Assembly (NCBI RefSeq): GCF_022539665.2
Contig: NC_081331.1
Span: 6,789,534-6,853,533, forward strand
DNA length: 64,000 nucleotides
Source of the DNA: Daphnia carinata
Taxonomy: Eukaryota; Arthropoda; Branchiopoda; Diplostraca; Daphniidae
Direction: 5' to 3'
This document shows, piece after piece, positions 27,161-37,243 of the stretch (within the stretch, counting starts at the first letter, position 1; every line of letters begins with the position of its first letter). Below the pieces are notes generated by a model. That model was not told the origin of the DNA and made no database searches. It saw only the letters and a program-made list of their open reading frames with translations. The translations under genes were made by a program, and so were the position numbers.

Positions 27161-27791
27161 TCATTTAGGAGATGACGATGGAACGGCCATGGCCACGCTA
27201 CGTGGCGACGGAGTGCGGAGCTGACCCTTGGCACCGTTCAAAGGGTACGGAGAATAGCGATGGTGTTGCTGCTGCTGTTGGTGGCTGAATCCGTTCGGAC
27301 TGGTGGAAGATGTCGACGATGGAGGCGGTGATCCAGCGCAAGATTCGGTTCCAGCGCCAGCCGAAACGGGGAATCCACCGGCTAGGCCGGATAGCAGACC
27401 GAGTTGATGATTGAGTCCGTAAAATTGAGACCAGAAGTGCGGCGGCGGGATCATCCCGTTGGCCGCTGCCGCGGCTCCGCGCGAGTACAACTGTGACATT
27501 GCGGCCGCCGTGGCCACTGCGGCTGATGGATTCATGAACTGTTGATACGACGATTCCAAAGGGTTCCTCATGCGCTGCTGTTGCTGTTGGACCGGATGCT
27601 GCTGCGGCTGGCCGTTCCAGAAAGCCGACGGCGGGAGACCGAGCGCGCTCCGGGCCTTCTCTGTGAGCATGGCGGCAGCAGTAGCCGCTGAGGCCGGATC
27701 CATTTCCGACGCATCGGGAAAGAGCCGTAAGGGATTGCTGCGCATGTACTGCTGGTGATGCTCGGCCATGATTCCTTCCATCGAATCCCGA
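27161..27791 (-). CDS. H15/mid: TBX-A exon 6 (C-terminal domain and stop)
   Basis: Starts at the acceptor AACTAG, completes a Ser codon, then reads [11 protein letters not shown] and [10 protein letters not shown], matching the segment that follows the T-box in TBX-B (RDGMDGMADY, APSRMFPD). The tail is rich in Ala, Gln and Ser, with [19 protein letters not shown] and [10 protein letters not shown]. It ends ...SSSPK followed by TGA. Low complexity and faster divergence than the T-box suggest a flexible regulatory domain. Confidence 0.93.
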
Positions 27792-30700
27792 CTAGTTAAA
27801 AAACAAATCAGAAATGATTAGACATCTGGTAAAATGATTGAAAAAAAAAAAGGAAACGTTTGTTCAAATGAATTTACAATGCTATTAAGGCCTACACGAA
27901 GTAAACTGAGTAGATTCCGTGTTTCGAAAGATAACAGGCAAGCGTTTAATGTAAAGAAGAAATTCCCGTAAGGGCTCACTGCGTTCGACTAATAAAAGCG
28001 CAAAGCTTCTTCATTCAAAAGCTATAGCCGTTTAACCTTAATTACTGTTTTCTATGCAAATAATTATCATCTCCATTATTCGGAGAGGGGGATAAAAAAT
28101 AAAAAAAAAAGACGCTCTTTTTCGTCGCTTATTACAAGCACTAATGTTCAAACAGCCGCTGAATAATTCAGCGACTAGCGTTCATATATATATATTTTTT
28201 TTCCCCGAAATAAAAATATTACTTCTCGTTTTTCCTCACTATAGACAACACAACTCGTGATGGTTTTGATTACCTGGCTCTCTTTTTTTAAAGACACACA
28301 CATACAAAAAAAAAATAAAATAAAATAAGAAACAGGGGCGAGAATGAGAAAAAGAGAAAAGGGAGGTGAGATTGGTGGTGGTGAGAGAGAGGTGCCCGAG
28401 GCCTAATTGCTTGGCTCCGTGTTGGCGGCGGCGGCGGCAGCGGCGGCGACCGCGTCATCATCATCGCACGCACACAGCCCTATACGCCAGCTCACAGTCT
28501 CATTTGCCTTTTTTCTTTTCTTTTTCTTTTTTTTTTTTTTTTGTGAAAATAGCAAAATGAGTGAGAAAAAGGTGCCTGCTCATTGTTGTGTAATCGTTTT
28601 GTACAGGTAATATGCCTGCAGCAGGCACCACTTTAGTTGTTCCGTAATGGACTCTGATGTTCATTTCTCGGCAAGCGATGCGGCTTAAAAGCCACACAGC
28701 CGACCCCCTAGTTTTTACCTTCCCCAACTAACAGTCCTTTTAGGCCTACTAGTCAAGGAAGTACCTGTTCCTCTTTTGCCGCTTCAGAGCCTCTTCCCGT
28801 CGGTGTCATAAAATCACAAATTGAATGCCTGTGGCTATCCCTTTTTCTTTTTTTCTTTTAAATAATATGAGAAATCTCATCAAACCTATTTGCGTGCTCG
28901 ATGCCTTACGCTTAACTTATTTGTAACGTGTCAACATTTTTTTTTTTGTGTGTGTCCGTTATTTATGAAACTCACCTTTCGAAATCGCTGAGCCGAGAAG
29001 AGTCGCGGAAGCCTTTGGCGAACGGGTTGCTGTCGATCTTCAGTTTTGTTATCTGTATCAATTCAGAATAAATAAAAAAAAAAAAAATAGAAGAAACAAA
29101 AAATTAGTATACTGGTTTTTTTTGTTTTTTTTTTTCTCTTGCTCTATTCGTTGCTTTAATGTTCTGTCACTTTAAGTCATTGCCACTCAACTATAGTTGA
29201 AAGGCAAAGAAACAAAAAACTTTAAAAAAATATAAACCGGTCTGGAAGGGTTCACACTTACCAGCTGGTTTTGGTAGGCCGTGACAGCGGTGAAGACCGT
29301 CTCCGGGAAAACGTAGGTGCGGAACTGTTCGCGTTCCAAATCGACGATGGGTCGGCTCGTATCGCCTTCCATACGGCGGACAATGTGAACTCGGGGCTGG
29401 TAACGGTGCATCGAGTTCAAGACGATCTGTTTTTGAAAAAAATAAATAAATAATAAATAATCATAATAAAATACATGCATGATAAGAGCCTTATATACAA
29501 TGAACCCACGATAGATGGCTTACTAACAACTACAAACGATAGAATTTTTTTTTTTTTTGCGGTCGATTCAATTTGTGACGAGAAAATGGCCGAGATTTTA
29601 AAACGACATAAGAGAATGAAAGGAGACATATGGTCGATTTGATAAACGAGTCCGCTGTTGTGGTAAAAAAAAAGCCATACCGAAATAAAAAAAAAAAGAG
29701 TTGCCGGTATTACAAGGATGACCATTATGGTTAATTGAAAAAAAAAAAAAAACAGTGCGGCCGCTGTTGTTTCTCGGCGTTTACATTCGCCTGCTGTCTG
29801 CCTTTTTTTTTTCCTAAGGGAGTCGTCGCACAGGATTGAAAGCACGAGCCTTTCAACTAATCCCGTCGTATCGGTAGGCCTTCGCACGAGCCGGTCGTGT
29901 CTCCGTCTATCTGTTGGCGTGATCAGGACGCGTTAGATGAGTGCCTGCCTTGATTGGGGGGGGGGGGGGGGATTTAGCCGCCGACACGACAAAAGCTCAT
30001 CAACAATCAAACATCTGGACCCCTTTAGAAAAAAAAAAAAGTTCTCGTCTACTTCTGAAAACAGCAATCGAACACACTCGCATTGTCTGCTCATTCGAGC
30101 TGCAGGCTCAGTTTCTAATTAATTAACAAAGATTTTGTTTTTGTTTTTTTCTTCTCCTGTGTGTGAAAAGAGCGCGCATTTACATATCGGCTTTGCTAAT
30201 GGGTTGGCAACAAATTGCAACTCCGCCAGCGGAAATGTAATCCCATGTACTTTCTACGAAAACACACGGAAATCTTCGTTCCTGTTCTGTGTGGTCTTTG
30301 CACTAACGAGCGTCTGACCTCTTCGATTTTCCCAGTCAACTTAACGGACCTCCAAAGTTGAGAAGCGAACAAAAAATTAATGTCGTTCTGTTTCTCTTTT
30401 GGCAGCGAAACACTTGCAAAAGAAAAGGAGGGGGGGGGGGGGGGAGGATGCAAAGCGTAACGAACAGTAGTAAATGCGGATGGCACTCAGATGGATGTAA
30501 CAAAAGTTATGGGGTGGTATATGGGTGGGCTGATGGGTTATTCATAGTGACGGGCAGAGGGATTTAGAAGAAAACTTGAAATGTGAAACCTTCAGCAGCT
30601 TCAGAAGACTCTTAGTTATAGATGGTTGGATACAAGACGGATGCAAACACATGGCATCCGTATAAAGTCAGCCAAAGTTGGTACATGAAGTGAACACCCA

Positions 30701-32224
30701 ACTTGTCTTTGATTTCCAACTCTCACCGACGGCAGCTCTCCTTTCCAATTTGCCTAAAGTCTCTATACTGGGACCGTTCGATTTAAATTCAGCTCGCAAG
30801 TGTTGACCTCTTTTTTCTTTTTCGAGAAACTAATTTGATTAACCCCCTGCGTCTGTCACGTACGCCATCCAAAAAGAAAAGAAAAAAAAAAAAACAATCC
30901 AGCCGTTTGAAATCAAAGTTTGGACCGTTCCTTAACGCGGGTGTCCGTAACGTGAAAAGGGAAGAGTTTCTAACCGTACGGCTGGCGTACGTGTTGGGTG
31001 CGCTTGTAATTAGTGGCAGAAAAGGCTGGATGATTACAGTCTACAAGTGCCAATTGAAGTAGCGCCAAGGATGAATCGAAAACCTGCTCGAATTTGCTTA
31101 CCTGTCCTTGTTTGTCCATTTCGTTATTGGTCAACTTGACTTTCTCGAAGGAGATGACTTGCTTGCGAAGCTGGTCGGGTGTGAACGGCGAGTCCGGGTG
31201 GGTGTAGAGACGTGCCGGAGCCGGCGGATCGGCTTTGCCGGCCACCAGCCACGATGATCGATGGTAGGCGTATCGGTAGCGCTTGCTGTCCACCGGCACA
31301 ACGTCCAACATGACGAAATAGCGCACTCGATTGGCTCCGTTGTTGCTCACGTCACGGTGATCACCGAACAGCGAACCGGAGAAAGTAATGCGCACAGTTG
31401 GGAACATGCGTCTAAAAAACGTTTAACAAATTGCTTGTTAAAAATACAGTTTTTTTTTTTTTTTTTTTTAAATTTATTTGAGTCTTCGATGAACTGACCT
31501 GCCGGTTTTCGTGATGATCATTTCGGTGCCCAACTCGTGGAACTTGTCCCACAACTCTTTGGTTTCCAGTTGGCAGTCCACACCCATGAGCTCGTCGCAA
31601 TTGCAGCGCGGCTTAATCAAATGATTTACCGGCTCCGAGCGACTTTTCTTCTTGCCATTTGAGCGAACGGGACCCGATTTGCTCTTGTTTCCGCTGCTGC
31701 TCTTGCTCTTGTTGTCTTCCTCATCTTCCTCCTCGTCGGCTTCCTGCTCGTCTTCGCAAGACAGAGCCGACGGTGACGAAGCCGAGACGTTCTCAGCATC
31801 AGAGAATTCTTCGACATCCACATCCTTCTCGATGTCCACGTCGGACTCTTCCGATTTGCATATCTGTGTCGTCTCTTGTTTAGGCAGCACGGTCTTTGTC
31901 AACACCGGATCTGCTGACACCACAAGTTTTTTTGTTTTCGTTAACTCGTTTTGCCCACCAACCAACACCAAAACACAAATGAAATGAAAACTTACCGAAA
32001 TGGAAAATTGGTTTGCTGTTGGCCGATTCGGGTGATGACGGTTTCACGTAGAATTCGTGATGCGATGTCGGTTTGCTGTTGCTGCTGCTGCTGCCAATGA
32101 TGGCCGCAATCGAGAAATCTGTGGCTTTGATGGCCCGAATTGCCGAAGCTGGCGGGGCGGCCGCAATGTGTTGGTGGAGGCTGATGCGGCAGGTCTCGTC
32201 TTCCATTGTTCCGGCAGGCAACAT
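27161..32224 (-). CDS. H15/mid: TBX-A: T-box transcription factor, Tbx20/midline/H15 class
   Basis: Spliced minus-strand gene. Coding exons in transcript order are 32224-31996, 31913-31499, 31411-31102, 29426-29262, 29052-28976 and 27791-27161. They total 1827 nt (608 aa plus stop), all junctions are GT-AG, and the frame closes exactly. Domain order: eh1-like FSIAAIIG (about residues 37-44), acidic stretch (about 107-143), Lys/Ser linker, C-N-C...D-C motif (about 180-190), T-box (about 190-398), and an Ala/Gln/Ser-rich tail. [56 protein letters not shown] and [15 protein letters not shown] are Tbx20-class T-box signatures. By family knowledge it is a nuclear DNA-binding regulator, often a repressor through Groucho, acting in heart, nervous-system and segmental patterning; the role here is inferred. 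Whether it is the fly midline or H15 orthologue cannot be decided. The start was chosen because M-L-P is shared with TBX-B and is the first ATG in frame. Confidence 0.95.
27792..28975 (-). other. TBX-A intron 5
   Basis: 1184 bp, GTGAGT...ACTAG. Contains a homopolymer-poor stretch at 27880-28080, a GGC-repeat-bearing GC-rich block at 28360-28500, and a perfect 10-bp inverted repeat GGTGCCTGCT (28571-28580)/AGCAGGCACC (28620-28629). No exon-like frame recognised. Confidence 0.8.
28976..29052 (-). CDS. H15/mid: TBX-A exon 5 (C-terminal T-box helix)
   Basis: A 77-nt exon encoding [20 protein letters not shown] and then LSDFE, the 3-10 helix and minor-groove element at the C-terminal end of T-box domains. 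Acceptor ATACAG, donor AAAG|GTGAGT, phase 2. Same length and phase as the TBX-B exon. Confidence 0.96.
29262..29426 (-). CDS. H15/mid: TBX-A exon 4 (T-box core)
   Basis: A 165-nt, phase-0 exon of 55 codons from [18 protein letters not shown] to [12 protein letters not shown]. Sequence-specific T-box contacts and the dimer-interface region lie here by family knowledge. One residue differs from TBX-B (HIV against HLV), yet 22 of the other codons differ silently by hand count. Acceptor AAACAG|ATC, donor CTG|GTAAGT. Confidence 0.97.
29427..31101 (-). other. TBX-A intron 3
   Basis: 1675 bp, GTAAGC...AACAG. Holds G-runs (29957-29970 and about 30429-30443), A-runs, and a fairly complex stretch at 30550-30800. 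No supported gene inside. Confidence 0.85.
31102..31411 (-). CDS. H15/mid: TBX-A exon 3 (T-box core with 15-residue loop)
   Basis: Begins with a split Arg codon, giving [15 protein letters not shown] 15-residue loop ([15 protein letters not shown]) follows, then [14 protein letters not shown] and the core that ends NNEMDKQGQ. The acceptor is TTTTTTAG and the donor is CAG|GTAAGC, phase 0. From the end of the loop onward it differs from TBX-B at only one residue (VPVDSK against VPVDGK). Confidence 0.96.
31499..31913 (-). CDS. H15/mid: TBX-A exon 2 (acidic/Lys linker, start of T-box)
   Basis: Phase-1 entry, phase-2 exit. It encodes an acidic run ([14 protein letters not shown]), a basic/Ser-rich run with GKKKSR that could act as a nuclear localisation signal, then [14 protein letters not shown] and [23 protein letters not shown], the N-terminal edge of the T-box. 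The acceptor is a CAGCAG tandem: starting at 31913 adds an Ala codon compared with starting at 31910. The donor is AG|GTCAGT, the same as in TBX-B. Confidence 0.93.
31996..32224 (-). CDS. H15/mid: TBX-A exon 1 (start codon, eh1 motif)
   Basis: Encodes residues 1-76 plus the first base of codon 77. ATG context is ACAAATG, a good arthropod start context. A second in-frame ATG lies six codons downstream (32206), but the M-L-P start is shared with TBX-B. It contains [12 protein letters not shown], an eh1-type Groucho/TLE-binding motif, followed by poly-Ser and a S/P-rich segment. The donor is G|GTAAG. The frame stays open upstream of the ATG but contains no earlier ATG. Confidence 0.85.
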
Positions 32225-32660
32225 TTGTCTCACTTGAAAAACGGCTTTCAAAAAATGTTCGAAATATCGCAAGAAGTTCACACGTTGTTCGTCACTTTTT
32301 TTTCGTCTTTGATAGTAGTTCAATGAGTCTCAGGTAGTTTGATCAACTTGAAAACGGTGGTGAGCAAGGAGCACTGCCTTCTGCGCTCGAGTCGAGTAGG
32401 CGATCAACTGAAGCTGTTGGAGACTTGGGGCCCGCATTTTGGTGTTTAGCTGGCTGCTGCCTCGCCGTGTCAAAACACCCGACTCCTCCCCATTTGGCCT
32501 TCGAGGGGAGGAGTCGTTGCTCTCCTCAGTGACGACCGGGGCCAATCCGGCCTTCGTCGTGGGCGAGAAAATGGGAGGGAGCTCGTCTCTGGCACTCGCA
32601 CGCATAGTGAAGCTATCTCTACCGCGTCGTCGCGCATTCCCTGCATTCCGCCGAATTGAT
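32225..32660 (-). promoter_or_regulatory. TBX-A promoter-proximal region and probable 5'UTR
   Basis: Directly upstream of the TBX-A ATG. From about 32400 to 32650 the sequence turns GC-rich and free of homopolymers, unlike its surroundings. On the minus strand it contains ATTGG (inverted CCAAT) and an initiator-like TTCAGTTG with the A at 32409, which would give a 5'UTR of about 185 nt. No convincing TATA box. Start-site placement is a guess. Confidence 0.35.
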
Positions 32661-33005
32661 TTTTCTTGTTTTTTCCCTTTTTTTTTAACTTGTACATTTT
32701 TGTTTTCCGCCCTCCCAAAAAACTTCCGGAACAGCTTGAAGTTAAAACAAAAAAAAACAAAACAAGGACTATACAATATGTTCCACGACATTTATTGTCA
32801 AGTACGTTACATACCGTCGGTATAGGTGCAATGTCTTAGGCCTGAATTATATGGTGTACTGTCGAGTATTGTCTTTGAAATGAAACGTTCTGTAACTATG
32901 TAATAAGGTATAAGTCTATTTCGTTTTCCGGTCTATAACATCATCCCTTTGATATGCGGTGTTTCACTAAACAAAAAAAAATACAAATTCGAAACCCGTG
33001 CAATG

Positions 33006-33059
33006 CGCTATCTGGTGTCGCTATGCGCGACATCAATCGATAGCGACACGCATATAGCG
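33006..33059. repeat. Nested inverted repeat upstream of TBX-A
   Basis: Inner arms GTGTCGCTAT (33015-33024)/ATAGCGACAC (33040-33049). Outer arms CGCTAT (33006-33011)/ATAGCG (33054-33059). Together they form a 16-bp two-part stem with a small internal loop and a 15-nt terminal loop, about 0.8 kb before the TBX-A ATG. Confidence 0.6.
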
Positions 33060-33956
33060 AAATATAAATAGTAGAACAATGTTGACTTGATTTTTGACGA
33101 GCAACTGAATGAAGAGTGACAAGTTGTTTGTGTACCCATCGACCTAAAAAAAAAAAAAAAAAATCCTTTCATATTTTGCTTCTCGTTTTTTTTGTTTCCA
33201 CCACGAAGAAAAGAACCCAGGAGGTCGGCCAAATATTTCGCCAGGTCACAAAAAAAAATTAACCCTTTCCAATTCCGATCGTTGTCGAGAACTTTTCAAG
33301 TTTGGACTCTGTGGTGAAAAGCAACCGGAATCGAGAAACGCACCCACAAAAAAAAAACAAAAAAAAAAAGTGAAAAGAACATGCCAATGGAATGAAAATT
33401 TTCCCTTTGACTTGTGTATTGGCTCGTACAATGTCAATGTCACAGCAAAACGGTTTCCATGTATGTCACTATACACAAGACGTGGCTCTGATGATTGACG
33501 TGGACATGATTGGAAACAAGTCCGGAATTTCGCTACGCGACTTCCCATCGAGTTATATACATCAACGTCCCCAATATGATTTTCTTTTTTAAAGTTTTTT
33601 CTTATTGTGCACTAACCAGATGAAGAAACCGCAATGCGGCCGTGTGCAACTGTCTAAGGTTGCCCTGACAAGGCCGCGCGACTCCTGGCAATCGCCAAGC
33701 CATTCAACGGCTCTTGATTGTCTCTTTATGGTTGGAAAAGAGAAAAGAATAAAAGTCAGTTGGCCGTTCTCTGGCACGCCTCTTTATGCATATAAGACAC
33801 AAATATTATTCGTAAATCGTCGAGATAATCGCCAGTTGAAAGATTTCCATCTCCTTCGGACGTGGCCAGTTCTTCAACATTTTCGGGATTACAAGTTTTA
33901 CGACTTTGTAGGGCCGTCCGCTTTATTACGCAGTGTACGGTTAAAAACAAAACAAA

Positions 33957-33976
33957 AACCCATACGTGTATGGGTT
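33957..33976. repeat. 20-bp near-perfect palindrome
   Basis: AACCCATAC and GTATGGGTT separated by GT, in the shared upstream region. Confidence 0.65.
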
Positions 33977-36393
33977 GGTATTTTTCGTGTTTGGATAAAT
34001 AACAAAACAAACGGAGGGGGGGGGGGATGTGTTTCTACTTCTAAAATAAGAGTCATGAATCAACAGGACTAACGGCTGACGGGCAACAATCAACGCACCG
34101 TGCAGCGTGACATCCGGTTTATATATTTATAACTCCCAACATCCAGTCTACAGATGTTAACAAAAATAGGAAAGGACAGAACACATACTGTACAACAAAA
34201 AAATATGGAGGGTTTGATTCATGGAACAACTATACGATATAACTGCACGCATAGCAGACCCCTAACAAAAATGATGGCCGCGAGGTTCATCAACATCGTC
34301 ACTAGTCGGCAGCATTTTGGTTCGTCATCAGCTGCTCCTGCCGCCCGGATTGGATGACGTGTCAAAGGCGGACTGACAACCGAGAAGAAAAAAAAAGTCC
34401 GATCTTTTTCCAGTTTTTTTTGTTCTATTTCATTGTGCGCGTGTATCTACGTATGTAGTTGTCCTCTGTTCTTCTGTCTGTCTGTTTTTCTTTTCTTTCT
34501 AAGTTGATGCTCCGTCGAGCATCAAGGGGGCGCGGAAGACTTTGACATCGAAGCCTTTGCTCGCGCACTGCCTCCTTAAGAGATGCTGGAACACAGTCAC
34601 CCACCAGAGTCAAGGAGGTTAGGGTGGGTGGGGTGACAAACAAGTCATTGATCCTCTTTTTAAGGACTCTCTCTATTTTATTTTTTTCTTATTCTCTTCA
34701 GCGATGTGCTACATATATGTGTGTGTGTTTCTTGTATAGCAATCCCCTCATATAAATACGGGTGTAGGCTGGCACTCCCCCGCCCTCCCGTGCGCTGTGT
34801 AAACCCCCCAGTGGGCCATTGTCCATAATCCGGTCGCGCTTGTTCTCTTATCTTCATATAGTGTGTAGCTGAAAGACAACACGGAATGAATAAAAAGAAA
34901 AAAAGCCTTCAAACAACAATATAACTGTAGATCCCTTTATTCTTGTTTCGATCTTCTCGTTTTATGCGCCGCCCTCTGAAAACTACTAAATGAGGAGGCC
35001 TACGTCCGAGTATAGAACAGGACATTGTGGTGTACGCCTATAGTTATTTTTATTTTTATGTTGTTCCAGCCCTTTTTTTTTTTTTTTTTTGGCGGAGGTA
35101 GACCATTGAATTTCGCACACAACAGAGATCCTTTAATCGCATTACAAGTCCTGTGTAATCCATTGGACGTTCCATGTATGCGAAAACAGTTGTTGTTGTG
35201 TGCGGCGGGTTAGCGAGACCATTTGCCCTCGCTGTGTTATCTCGGATCTTTTGTAACGAACGTGGACATTAGATTCAGGAAGTCTGTATGTTATTGCGGG
35301 AAGGGGGAGGGATTTAATGTATTCGGATGGGCTAATGCCCCGTGATGGAGAGGAAAGCCGGTCTTCTTCTTTGCCCTTTATAACTGGTGACGAATAGCGA
35401 CTTCCAGATGGTGGGTGGTGCTCTACTTTGATGTCGACCTCGACATGCAACACTAATACAGTCCAACACTTCCGCCTGTTCACTGGGATTTTTTTTTTCT
35501 TTCGTTTTGCCTCATTTTTTTTTTCCCGTTGGCTAATTGGGAAACACGACGCGACAGGTTCTTCGCCTTCCCAACGTCACAGTTTGGAAAAAAAGAGAAA
35601 ATAAAAAAGAAAGATTTAAATAACTTTTTTTTTTTTTTTTACAAGTTGATGAATGAACGAGTGTGGTGAAAATAAACGACACGTTAGTTTTTTTTTTTTT
35701 TTTAAAGAATCCCATCTTTTGAAAAATATTTGCATGATTCTTCCCGGAATCGAATTTTTTTTCATACACATAAAAAATGAATGTTGATTTCGTGTAACGA
35801 TCCAAGAGGTGACGTAAGCTCGTAGTAAGGTGCGACACCTATTTCGCCAACGAAATATCAAAACAAATAAGCGAAAATATCAAAATAAAAGGTGACGTCA
35901 TTCCCCATCGTATGGCATTGGCAGCTCTTTTGCGGCTTGTTTTTTTTTGTTTTTTTTTCATTCCGTTCGGTATTCACAACAAATCGCCTTCGCATCCCGT
36001 CTCTATCTCGATGATTGAAAACAAAAAGAAACCGTTTTGAGAGGCAAAACAAAAATAGAAAAACAAAACAAAACAAAAATACGAGAGAAAGTTATTATAA
36101 ACGGCTGTGTAAAGAAGAAGAATGAAATGTACAAATCGTGAGAGACGGGCAAGGTGGCTGCCGAGGCAGCAATAGAAGTCAGAATCTAAAAAAAAAAAAA
36201 AAAAAAAAAAAAGGGAAAGACAGAAAGAGATAGGAGGCGAGTTGACATTCCTGACGCTGCAAGTGGCCCTTGCTTGAGCTATATGCCGTCTCAAACAGGG
36301 CATATATCCTATGTTGTACGGTCAACGAGAACTGGCACTGCGGGGAGCTCCTTCTCTGTTTCTATCTCAAACAGCCACCACAAAACAAAACAC

Positions 36394-36394
<1 letters not shown>

Positions 36395-36426
<32 letters not shown>
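36395..36426 (+). repeat. Poly(A) run of 32
   Basis: Uninterrupted A32 in the shared upstream region. Confidence 0.9.
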
Positions 36427-36429
<3 letters not shown>

Positions 36430-36950
36430 AAAGAGGAAGAAAGAAACAGAGACATACCATCACTCTATTGCAATATGAACTCCCCCCTCCTCTGTTCGTA
36501 TAGACTTGAAAAAATTATAACGAACACCAAAATGTAGCAATTTTCTATTTCCTCCTGAAAGCAGCTCCTCCTCCGGATGCCCTCCCACATAGCTTCAACT
36601 CTACGCTCTTAAGTCGTAGGGTTATAACGAATTCATTACGCATGGACAGCCATCCCGACCCGTCAACAGTTTGAGTTAATTCTTTGTTTTGCATTTTGCA
36701 ATTTGAAACTGATTGTTTTTGTTTCTATGAAACAGAGGCATCATTTTCTACAAGTAGATAATGACCGAAGGCTTTCGTTCCGATAGGTACAAATGAGAAA
36801 CAAATATTTCTCTGATTTCGTGTTGTGGTTCTAACACGGACGCGGACAGCGTTTCAGCCAATGAGGGGGCGAGCAAGAGACACTTGCCTCCAAAGAACAT
36901 TGATGGAAAAAAGATGGATTCCTCCAGATAAAAACCTTTACTAGAAAAAG

Positions 36951-36981
<31 letters not shown>
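36951..36981 (+). repeat. Poly(A) run of 31
   Basis: Uninterrupted A31, only 525 bp from the previous A32. Confidence 0.9.
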
Positions 36982-36983
<2 letters not shown>

Positions 36984-37210
36984 AGAAGAGGCCTCGATGT
37001 CCTGTTGAGCATTTTTTCTTACATGTTTCTTTCATTTTGTTCCTTCATCTGCGCGCCTCTCTCTCGCTTTTTCCTATATATATAATACAGTTTTGTCTTG
37101 TTGGATCTCTTCTTTCTTCAACTATTTCTTCTTCGTTCCACAATCTGTTCCCACGTGCAGCTCCAGCATCCTGGATCTTTTCAAGAGTTTTTGCCGCCGC
37201 CCTTCCATCG

Positions 37211-37243
37211 CTTCTTCTTCTTCTTCTTCTTCTTCTTCTTCTT
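37211..37243 (+). repeat. (CTT)n microsatellite
   Basis: About 11 CTT units, giving spurious poly-Ser, Phe or Leu frames. Confidence 0.9.

Noticed and set aside
28571-28629. 10-bp inverted repeat in TBX-A intron 5 as a microRNA precursor
   Set aside because: Stem is only 10 bp with a 39-nt loop; of the size expected by chance.
31626-31987. Open frames on both strands overlapping TBX-A exon 2
   Set aside because: Shadows of the real exon; the poly-Ser antisense frame mirrors the acidic run.
34751-34758. TATAAATA in the shared upstream region
   Set aside because: No initiator-like sequence about 30 nt downstream and no exon nearby.
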